DNA from: Verrucomicrobiota bacterium
GTDB taxonomy: Bacteria > Verrucomicrobiota > Kiritimatiellia > CAJWTS01
Assembly (NCBI GenBank): GCA_027623315.1
Contig: JAQBYD010000003.1
Coordinates: 62,001-126,000, forward strand
DNA length: 64,000 bases
Direction of reading: 5' to 3'
Part shown: piece after piece, positions 57,572 to 64,000 of the stretch
Position numbering within the stretch: position 1 is the first letter of the stretch
Layout of the letters: each line of letters starts with the position of its first letter
Translations under genes and position numbers: made by a program
The notes under the pieces: model-generated
Told to the model about the DNA's origin: nothing
Database searches by the model: none
The model's input: only the letters and a program-made list of their open reading frames with translations

Positions 57572-59002
57572 ATGGGACAACAAACACTAAGCCTCTCCCA
57601 GCAGCAGCGCATGCAGATGATTCTGGCGCCGCAGCTGCGCCAGTCACTGGAGATGCTCCAGCTCCCAATCCTGGAGCTGCGTACCGTAATCCAGCAGGAA
57701 TTAGAACAGAACCCGACCCTCGAGGAATCCCCCGGCGATAACGAGCAGATCGAGATCGAATCCGGATCCAGCGAGTTGGAGGACAATAAGGAACTCGATT
57801 TCGATAAGGATTTCGAGGCCATGGCCCAACTCGACGATGAGTGGCGGGACTACTTCTTTCAGGATCAGAACAACTACGGCAGCACCTCCGAAAGCGCCGA
57901 AAAACACCAGTTTCTGCTCGATTCGCTACCTCAACAGGAGTCCCTGCAGGAGCATCTGATGGGGCAGCTGACCTTCGCCGGGCTCTCGGAGGACGACGAG
58001 AAGATCGCGGAGATGATCATCGGCAGCATCGACGAAGATGGCTATCTCACCCTGAGCATCGAGGACCTCTCCGAGACCGCCGGCTTCGACGTCGAGCACC
58101 TGCGCGATATTCTCTCGATCGTGCAGGAGTTTCACCCCACGGGTGTAGGCGCCAAGGACCTGCGGGAGTGCCTGCTGCTCCAACTCGAACGGCTCGGGCA
58201 GGTCGACTCGCTGGCCCGGAAGATCGTGGAGGGCCACCTGAAAGACATCGGGGCGCGCAAGTTCTCGACCGCTTCCAAGGCCCTCAAGGTCTCGGTGGAA
58301 GATATCCAGGAAGCCGCGCGCTTCATCGCCAGCCTCGACCCCAAGCCGGGACGCATCTGCACGGCGGAAGTCTCCAGTTACGTCTTCCCGGAAGTCGTGG
58401 TGCAGAAGATCGAAGGCGAATATCTCATTATGATGGACGACGACCAGCTTCCGCATCTGCGCATCAGCAACCACTACCGGCAGCTGATGCGCGAAGCCAC
58501 CACCACCCGCGACGTGAAGAACTATATCCAGGAGCGCGTGCGCGCCGGCGCCTTTCTGATCAAGAGCATTCACCAGCGGCAAAAGACGATCTACAAGATC
58601 GCCGCCGAAATTGTCCGAGTGCAGAAAGCGTTTCTCGATCAAGGCATCGCACATCTGAAACCGGTTACCATGTCGCAAGTCGCCGACGCGGTCGGGGTTC
58701 ACGAAACAACGGTCAGCCGCGCAGTCAACGGGAAGTACATGCGAACGCCGCAGGGCATGTATGAGATGAAGTACTTCTTTACGACCGGCCTCAAGGCCGC
58801 GGACGGACGCGACGTCTCCAACAGGACGGTGAAGGATATGATCTTGACCCTCGTCGCCGCCGAAGACCCCGCCAACCCCCACTCGGATCAGGAGCTCCTT
58901 GAAGATCTCAAGGAGCAGGGCATCAACATCGCGCGCCGCACGATCGCGAAGTACCGCCTGGTGCTCCGCATCCCCCCTTCACACCTGCGCAAAGCCTTTT
59001 AG
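57572..59002 (+). CDS. rpoN: RNA polymerase sigma-54 factor
   Basis: This 476-residue sigma factor needs AAA+ activators to open promoters. Region I is Gln/Leu-rich (LSLSQQQRMQMILAPQLRQS), region II is acidic (residues ~50-95), then the core-binding domain, the helix-turn-helix (MSQVADAVGVHETTVSRAVN, GKYMRTPQG) and the RpoN box ARRTIAKYR near the C-terminus. The protein is complete. It is divergent from the tuf cluster and convergent with the next gene. Confidence 0.96.
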   Translation: MGQQTLSLSQQQRMQMILAPQLRQSLEMLQLPILELRTVIQQELEQNPTLEESPGDNEQIEIESGSSELEDNKELDFDKDFEAMAQLDDEWRDYFFQDQNNYGSTSESAEKHQFLLDSLPQQESLQEHLMGQLTFAGLSEDDEKIAEMIIGSIDEDGYLTLSIEDLSETAGFDVEHLRDILSIVQEFHPTGVGAKDLRECLLLQLERLGQVDSLARKIVEGHLKDIGARKFSTASKALKVSVEDIQEAARFIASLDPKPGRICTAEVSSYVFPEVVVQKIEGEYLIMMDDDQLPHLRISNHYRQLMREATTTRDVKNYIQERVRAGAFLIKSIHQRQKTIYKIAAEIVRVQKAFLDQGIAHLKPVTMSQVADAVGVHETTVSRAVNGKYMRTPQGMYEMKYFFTTGLKAADGRDVSNRTVKDMILTLVAAEDPANPHSDQELLEDLKEQGINIARRTIAKYRLVLRIPPSHLRKAF

Positions 59003-59026
59003 ACCGCCCGAACGAAATCCGGCGGA

Positions 59027-59941
59027 CTAGCGATCGGCGAATGTGTCACAACATTCCATGTCGCCGCTTTCCAACCCGATCTTGAACCATTTCACTCGAT
59101 CCGCCGAACTGCCATGCGTAAAGGAGTCCGGGGTTACATGCCCTTGCGCCTGTCTCTGCAAGGTGTCGTCGCCAATCGCGCTGGCCGCCCTGAGACCCTC
59201 GTCAACGTCACCTGCCTCAAGCAGTTGTCGCGACCGGTTGGCATGATGCGCCCAGACGCCGGCGAGACAATCCGCCTGGAGTTCCTGTCGAACCGAAAGC
59301 TTGTTGCCTTCCGTCTCGCTTAGCTGACTGCGCGCCGCGTGTACTTTTTCGGATGTGCCCAGCAAGGTCTGGATGTGGTGACCCACTTCGTGGGCAATCA
59401 CATAGGCCTGTGCAAAATCTCCCGGTGCTTTGAAGCGATCCCTCAACTGATCATAGAAGCTCAAGTCGATGTAGACCTGTCGATCACCCGGACAATAGAA
59501 GGGGCCGACCGCTGATTGAGCCATTCCACAGGCCGACTTCACGGCCCCGCGAAACAGGACGAGGCGCGGCTCCTCGTAGGTCTTTCCCTGCTGCCGGAAC
59601 AATTCGGACCAGGTCTCTTCGGTATCCGCCAGAACGACCGAAACGAACTCCACCAGTTCCTTTTCGTCTTCCGATTCCCGAAGCGGTTCCGTAGTCGACT
59701 CGACCGTGGCACCTTGCTGCAACGAAAGACCACCCATTATTTTGCCAAGGTTTCCACTCCATAGACCGTAACCAAGCACAACAGCCACCAGGATCACGGT
59801 ACCCTTGACCCCTAGAAACCTGAGGGCCAACGGGAGCAAGCGTAAGATGCCGCCGCCGCCGCGTATGCCGCCAACGCCGCGCGCGCGCATGCCGCGGCGG
59901 TCGTCCACATTGCTACTCCTGCGATTTCCACGCCAACGCAT
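59027..59941 (-). CDS. ypfJ: Neutral zinc metallopeptidase, YpfJ family
   Basis: This 304-residue membrane-anchored protein has an N-terminal Arg/Gly-rich segment, one membrane helix (VKGTVILVAVVLGYGLWSG) and a periplasmic domain with the zinc motif HEVGHH, followed by ELQADCLAGVWAHH, which supplies the further conserved Glu/Asp. SACGMAQSAVGPFYCPGDRQ is the family signature. GGGAGGA precedes the ATG. The physiological substrate of this family is not established. Confidence 0.92.
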   Translation of the reverse strand: MRWRGNRRSSNVDDRRGMRARGVGGIRGGGGILRLLPLALRFLGVKGTVILVAVVLGYGLWSGNLGKIMGGLSLQQGATVESTTEPLRESEDEKELVEFVSVVLADTEETWSELFRQQGKTYEEPRLVLFRGAVKSACGMAQSAVGPFYCPGDRQVYIDLSFYDQLRDRFKAPGDFAQAYVIAHEVGHHIQTLLGTSEKVHAARSQLSETEGNKLSVRQELQADCLAGVWAHHANRSRQLLEAGDVDEGLRAASAIGDDTLQRQAQGHVTPDSFTHGSSADRVKWFKIGLESGDMECCDTFADR

Positions 59942-59959
59942 GGCTGTCCTCCCAGTGGT

Positions 59960-60781
59960 CTAAAGTTGTAACGGATCCGGATCGGGGCTCAAGGCGGACG
60001 ATCTTGTTCTGTCGTAGCGCTCGAGGAACTCCCTGGCCAGCGCACGGTAGGCCACGGCCCCCGCACAGTTGGAATCATACGTAATGATCGGTTGCCCGTA
60101 GCTCGGTGCCTCGCTCAAGCGCACGTTGCGCGGAATTTTCGTCTCAAACACCTTGTCACCAAAATGCCCGGTCACCTCATCGACAACCTGCTGGGCGATA
60201 TTCGTGCGCGCGTCGTACATCGTCATCACGATTCCACCCAACTCGAGGCCCGGGTTGTCGCCCTGCTCACGAATTTTCTGAATCAGCCGCGACACCACGC
60301 TCAGCCCTTCCAGGGCGTAGTACTCCGTTTGCAGCGGGAGAATCATGCTGTCGGCGGCCGTCAGCGCGTTCATCGTCAGGATCCCGAGTGAAGGCGGACA
60401 ATCGACGCAAATATAGTCGTACGCGTACTCGGCCAGAAAGGGCGAAATGGCCTCGCGAAAGCGATGCAGGTAGCGGTCCGCGCGCGCGACATCAATTTCG
60501 GCGCCGGCCAAATCAACCTCCGAGGGCACGGCGTGCAATCCTTTGATCCCGGTCGGTTGAACCAGGCTGGCGACGTCGCCGTTACCCAGCAGTGCGTCGT
60601 ACAGGCTCTGCCCGGCATGCTTGTCGAGACCGACACCGCTGGTCGCATTGGCCTGTGGATCCAGATCGATCAACAGCACTTTCTTGCCCAGCTCGGCCAG
60701 GCAGGCCGACAGGTTAACCGCGGTGGTTGTTTTTCCAACACCACCTTTTTGATTAGATACTGCGAAAATATGAGCGGGCAT
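59960..60781 (-). CDS. parA: ParA/Soj-family chromosome-partitioning ATPase
   Basis: This 273-residue ATPase has a deviant Walker A (QKGGVGKTTTAVNLS), DLDPQANATSGVG, VDCPPSLGILTMNALTAADS (Walker B) and VPLQTEYYALEGL-like LPLQTEYYALEGLSVVSRLI. It positions replication origins together with ParB. No parB lies downstream inside the window on this strand, since ypfJ follows instead. The N-terminus is short, as in Soj, without a regulatory HTH. Confidence 0.92.
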   Translation of the reverse strand: MPAHIFAVSNQKGGVGKTTTAVNLSACLAELGKKVLLIDLDPQANATSGVGLDKHAGQSLYDALLGNGDVASLVQPTGIKGLHAVPSEVDLAGAEIDVARADRYLHRFREAISPFLAEYAYDYICVDCPPSLGILTMNALTAADSMILPLQTEYYALEGLSVVSRLIQKIREQGDNPGLELGGIVMTMYDARTNIAQQVVDEVTGHFGDKVFETKIPRNVRLSEAPSYGQPIITYDSNCAGAVAYRALAREFLERYDRTRSSALSPDPDPLQL

Positions 60782-60873
60782 GATCGGACTAACGCTCTCC
60801 CTGCGTCCGTCGACGCATTGAAATCAGCAGACTATCACGATTCGGCAGCCGCGCAACTGGTAAGCGTGACGCG

Positions 60874-60953
60874 CTAACCCGGACATCTCACACTTTTCCT
60901 ACTACGAACACGGATAGCTCCGTCAGGCTTGATCGAAACAGGGCTTCGCCAAT
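60874..60953 (+). repeat. Dispersed ~80 bp repeat, copy A
   Basis: This begins with CCCGGACATCTCAC and ends with CGTCAGGCTTGATCGAAACA GGG. It matches copy B at 63914-63993 at both ends with the same spacing; the middle is less conserved. It lies between parA and dtd and contains no ORF. Confidence 0.85.
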
Positions 60954-60959
60954 TCACAG

Positions 60960-61409
60960 TTAATCATCCGTGCTCAGCTCGATCGTGACGGGGCCGTCGT
61001 TGTGAATCTCGACCTGCATCATGGCGCCAAAGATGCCCGTTGCCACACGGTCGGCGCCCAGCGTCTCTCGCAGGCGCGCCACGTAGGTTGCGTAAAGCGC
61101 TTCGGCGACCTCCGGCTGCGCGGCGCGCACGAAACTCGGGCGATTCCCCTTACGCAACTCCGCATACAGCGTAAACTGAGAGATGGCCAGGACGGATCCG
61201 TCGACATCCGCCAGGGCCAGGTTCATCTTGCCCTCTGGATCGGAAAAGATGCGCAGGCGCGTCGTTTTGTCGGCCAGTGTGATCGCGTCGGCTTCAGCGT
61301 CTTCGTGACGTACGCCGACCAGCGCCACGAAGCCCGCTCGAATTTCACCGACCAGGGATCCATCCACGCTGACGCGGCCCGCGGTGACGCGTTGGATCAG
61401 AACCTTCAC
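60960..61409 (-). CDS. dtd: D-aminoacyl-tRNA deacylase
   Basis: This enzyme has about 149 residues and hydrolyses D-amino acids from mischarged tRNA. It has the active-site motif SQFTL and the cross-subunit GPVT motif (NDGPVTIEL), with RIFSDPEGKMNLAL between. The start is uncertain: GTG 61409 gives MKVLIQRVTAGRVSVDG, which lines up with other Dtd proteins; TTG 61427 overlaps the upstream stop. It follows the TPR gene. Confidence 0.93.
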   Translation of the reverse strand: MKVLIQRVTAGRVSVDGSLVGEIRAGFVALVGVRHEDAEADAITLADKTTRLRIFSDPEGKMNLALADVDGSVLAISQFTLYAELRKGNRPSFVRAAQPEVAEALYATYVARLRETLGADRVATGIFGAMMQVEIHNDGPVTIELSTDD

Positions 61410-61423
61410 GTCAGCCGTGCGCG

Positions 61424-62818
61424 TCAACTGCCCTCGGAGTACGCGCGGTCCATGCGCTCGGCAACGTCGCGGAAGCCAATGTCAACCTGGTAGATCGCTT
61501 TGAAGTGATTGAGCGCCGCGTCGAGATCGGCTAACGCCTCGCACGCCAGCGCGAGCTCGTAAACCATTCCCATCTTAGCCTTGTTCATGACCGGGATTTC
61601 GGAAATCGCGCGCTCGAACTGTTCGCGCGCCAGGTCGTGCTGTCCCTTCCCTGCAAAGCACATCCCGATATGGAAGACGGCGTCGACCCGGCGCTTCGGG
61701 TGGCGCTGCGCCTGCTGAAAGTACGGGAGCGCACCGGCGAGATCTCCGCCGTCGTAGAGCGCCTTACCGAGTTGATACTTCAGGTCCAGGTCGTTGGGAT
61801 AGCTCTCCGTGCGACTGTAGAGACTATCCAGGTAGTACTGCTCCTTCTCAGCCTGCACGGCGGCGGCCTCGTCCGTTTTCCCATCCGCCTGCAACTCGGA
61901 AGCCTTGTCGTCGTAGACCATCAGGTACGTCTCGACCATCATGTTCTCGACCTGCGGGTCACCCACCGAGATCTTGAGCGCCTCCTCGAGGGCCTGCAAT
62001 GCTTCCTCAAGGTGTCCATGGTCGCGATACAGGCGGGCAAGCTGACGCCGGAAGTTGAGATTCGCCGGCTCCTGCTCGATCTTGGCGAGCGTCTCCTCAA
62101 TCATCGTGTCCATATCGCCGCCGTCCTTGACCGCCTTGTTCTCGTTATCGAGCGAAGCAGCCTCATCCTTGTCGGCGATATTGTCCCGGAAAGTCCTACC
62201 ATCGCGGACCATCTCATCCCAACCGCCGCCCTTCATCGTGTCGACAGCGCTGGCGTTTTTCAAAAGTCGCCTGACGTCAAGATCGCCGGGGATGAGCGCG
62301 CAGAGCCGCTCGTAGGTTCGCGTGGCTTCGCGGGGGCGATTCGCAGCCTCGTAGACTTGGCCCAGTCGGCGCAGGACATCCGGCACATCGGGCGTGTGGT
62401 CGCGCAGCAGTTCCATCGTCTGAACGGCCAGTTCTGCCGTGCCGGCGGCGATCGCCGCATCGGCCAGGAGGAATGCGAACTTCGAATTGAGGGGATCGAT
62501 GCGCAGCAACTTTTCAGCCGTGAGTATCGCCTTCTCGGGCTGCTTCATCTTCAGTTGCCCCATGCCCATCATGAGCCGGGCCAATCCCTTCGCGCCGGAG
62601 ACCTTGTGCGTCATGGCACTCCCGCCGGTCTCGTTGAACTTTTCAACTTCGACCATGCGCAGATGCCGGCGGGCCTTCAGGAAAAGCGGCTCCTGCTCGA
62701 TACAGGAGGCGAAGATCTCGATCGCGTAATCAAGATTCCCGCTCTCCATCGCGAGCGTGCCACGATTAAACAAATCTCCAAGCTGTCGCGACGGCTGTTC
62801 TATGTATTCAACGCTCAT
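61424..62818 (-). CDS. Tetratricopeptide repeat protein
   Basis: The 464-residue product starts at ATG 62818 (MSVEYIEQPSRQLGDLFNRG), with AGGGA upstream. At least eight TPR-like helical pairs are visible, for example RGTLAMESGNLDYAIEIFAS, RRQLARLYRDHGHLEEALQA, YQLGKALYDGGDLAGALPYF and MCFAGKGQHDLAREQFERAI. No signal sequence is seen, so it is probably cytoplasmic. I recall similar proteins in Verrucomicrobia-type genomes but know no function. A charged insertion (EEAA-rich) lies in the middle. Confidence 0.8.
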   Translation of the reverse strand: MSVEYIEQPSRQLGDLFNRGTLAMESGNLDYAIEIFASCIEQEPLFLKARRHLRMVEVEKFNETGGSAMTHKVSGAKGLARLMMGMGQLKMKQPEKAILTAEKLLRIDPLNSKFAFLLADAAIAAGTAELAVQTMELLRDHTPDVPDVLRRLGQVYEAANRPREATRTYERLCALIPGDLDVRRLLKNASAVDTMKGGGWDEMVRDGRTFRDNIADKDEAASLDNENKAVKDGGDMDTMIEETLAKIEQEPANLNFRRQLARLYRDHGHLEEALQALEEALKISVGDPQVENMMVETYLMVYDDKASELQADGKTDEAAAVQAEKEQYYLDSLYSRTESYPNDLDLKYQLGKALYDGGDLAGALPYFQQAQRHPKRRVDAVFHIGMCFAGKGQHDLAREQFERAISEIPVMNKAKMGMVYELALACEALADLDAALNHFKAIYQVDIGFRDVAERMDRAYSEGS

Positions 62819-62957
62819 GGTTCCCTTTTGTGCCCCGCGCAAGCGGGCGGAGCGACATCCTGTGCGCATGCCGAACGCCTGTCAAAAAGAATACGGGCCC
62901 GGGTGGGCGGCTGCTATTCGCTTGCCCCGCATCCGTATTCCGTGCTCCTATTATACG

Positions 62958-63917
62958 ATGCACGCCGCGCAAACGAAAACGATTTTATGCCTGGCCCCGA
63001 TCATCACCGTCGCGCTTGCCGCATGGCTTGAAGCGGGCCCCGAGCGAGTGAGTATCGACGCGGTTGCGCGCTCATACGGATACCCGCGACCCCACGTTTC
63101 TGACACGTCGCTGACACTCAGGAGCAACTACAGCCGTCTCGAATTCACGCACGGCAACCGCCGGATGCTCGTCAACGGCATCGTGGTGATGATGAACGAT
63201 GCGTTCATCTACGAGTCGGACAAGGCCAGCGTGGCCCGGATCGATCTGGAGACGGTGATCAATCCGGTCTTGCGGCCGCAGGACGTCGACGCGCCGCGCG
63301 CGTCACGATTGGTCGTGATCGATCCCGGACATGGCGGCGCAGACGGCGGGATGAGTGGTAACGGGCTCCAGGAGAAGGGGCTCGTCCTCGACATTTCACG
63401 CCGCGTCAGCGACCGGCTGATCGGATCCGGCTTGCCGGTGCGCCTGACGCGCTACGGCGACCACTCCATTTCCCTGGGCGAGCGCGTTCGCCGCGCGAAG
63501 CGCTGGCAAGCCGCGATTTTCGTGAGCATCCACATCAATGCGGCCGATAATCGAAATGCGGCGGGTTTCGAAACCTATGTCGTTCCAGCCAAGGGGTTCT
63601 ACAGCACGTCGTCGAAGAAATTAGATCTGCGGTCGTACCCGGGCAATCGGTTTGATGCTGAGAACACCGCGTTGGCGTACCAGGTCCATCGTTCCGTATT
63701 GTCCAACGCGCCCGGCGCCGATCGTGGGATCAAGCGTGCGCGCTACGTCGTCATTCGCGACGCACCGTGTCCAGCGATTCTGATCGAATGCGGATTCGCC
63801 AGCAACCCCACCGAAGCGCGGCGCCTCGTGCGCAGCGATCATCGCGCCAGGATCGCCAACGGCATCGCCAAGGGGATCGTGCGCTACTACGAAGTCGCCG
63901 GCAAAGAGCAGCCCTAG
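62958..63917 (+). CDS. amiC: N-acetylmuramoyl-L-alanine amidase (Amidase_3, AmiC-like)
   Basis: This exported 319-residue enzyme cleaves the amide between MurNAc and the stem peptide. A signal-like N-terminus (MHAAQTKTILCLAPIITVAL) is followed by an N-terminal domain resembling the copper-amine-oxidase/stalk type (RRMLVNGIVVMMNDAFIYES). The catalytic domain shows VVIDPGHGGADGGMSGNGLQ (Zn His, Glu follows), VSIHINAADN and ILIECGFASNPTEA (catalytic Glu). The ATG at 62958 gives a normal signal; upstream in-frame codons are unlikely. It is divergent from the TPR gene, with a 139-bp promoter gap. Confidence 0.93.
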   Translation: MHAAQTKTILCLAPIITVALAAWLEAGPERVSIDAVARSYGYPRPHVSDTSLTLRSNYSRLEFTHGNRRMLVNGIVVMMNDAFIYESDKASVARIDLETVINPVLRPQDVDAPRASRLVVIDPGHGGADGGMSGNGLQEKGLVLDISRRVSDRLIGSGLPVRLTRYGDHSISLGERVRRAKRWQAAIFVSIHINAADNRNAAGFETYVVPAKGFYSTSSKKLDLRSYPGNRFDAENTALAYQVHRSVLSNAPGADRGIKRARYVVIRDAPCPAILIECGFASNPTEARRLVRSDHRARIANGIAKGIVRYYEVAGKEQP

Positions 63918-64000
63918 CCCGGACATCTCACGCTTTTTCGTAGCGAGAGCGCGAAGAGCCCGTCAGGCTTGATCGAAACAGGGATTTGCCGATGAAACTG
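63914..64000 (+). repeat. Dispersed ~80 bp repeat, copy B (window edge)
   Basis: This copy begins at the amidase stop (CTAG) with CCCGGACATCTCAC, continues with CTTTTTCGTAGCGAGAG, and includes CGTCAGGCTTGATCGAAACAGGG. It then reads GCCGATGAAACTG, where ATG could open a gene beyond the window. Equal spacing to copy A and its location next to a coding end suggest the terminus of an insertion element. Confidence 0.8.

Noticed and set aside
57926-58882. 318-residue minus-strand ORF inside rpoN
   Set aside because: It is antisense to a highly conserved sigma-54 gene, has no recognisable domain, and its length follows from GC-rich third-position bias.
59003-59026. Possible bidirectional terminator between rpoN and ypfJ
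   Set aside because: A short CCGCC/GGCGG pairing exists but with a long loop and no U-run in either direction.
61637-63031. 464-residue plus-strand ORF
   Set aside because: It is antisense to the TPR gene and overlaps the amidase start. No family motifs are seen.

Overview
The window reads as a chromosomal segment of a Gram-negative (diderm) bacterium, probably from the PVC superphylum (Kiritimatiellota, Lentisphaerota, Verrucomicrobiota or Planctomycetota type). The reasons are outer-membrane TolC channels and lipoproteins, a ribosomal cluster without rpmD, a sigma-54 gene, and an EF-Tu whose switch I lacks the usual RGITI motif, as I recall from planctomycete EF-Tu. This placement is an inference. 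I see no plasmid or phage backbone.

Positions 1-24302 (all minus strand) form a heavy-metal efflux region with three tandem RND modules. Module 1 (535-7001) holds a Cys-rich exported protein, an adaptor lipoprotein with 3.5 Cys/His metal-site repeats, a CzcA-type pump and the CDF exporter dmeF, with a GT39-like gene after it. Module 2 (7366-14959) holds a paralogous Cys-rich exported protein, TolC, a His-rich adaptor, a second CzcA-like pump, a divergent PII protein and a BamE-like coiled-coil protein. Module 3 (15070-24302) is Cu/Ag-type: a third Cys-rich exported protein, a YHS-like periplasmic metal binder, TolC, a CusB with two metal-binding domains and DUF3347, a four-helix-bundle protein, and an oversized CusA that keeps the methionine triad. 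No complete metal regulator is visible. A possible winged-helix fragment lies at 6998-7177.

Positions 24453-25727 hold a lone GspF/PilC gene. Positions 25905-57129 hold one very long minus-strand translation and transcription supercluster. In transcription order it is tRNA-Thr, tuf, tRNA-Trp, secE, nusG, rplKAJL, rpoBC, rpsLG, fusA, the S10 and spc genes, secY, adk, map, rpmJ, rpsMKD, rpoA and rplQ. Several of its proteins carry acidic Ala/Glu/Pro-rich extensions (L3, S11, L7/L12 and the RpoA tail).

Positions 57130-64000 hold a divergent promoter region, rpoN (plus), a YpfJ-like zinc metallopeptidase, a ParA/Soj ATPase, dtd, a TPR protein (all minus) and an AmiC-type amidase (plus). Two copies of an ~80 bp dispersed repeat lie at 60874 and 63914. 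The second copy runs to the window edge and may be the end of an insertion element.
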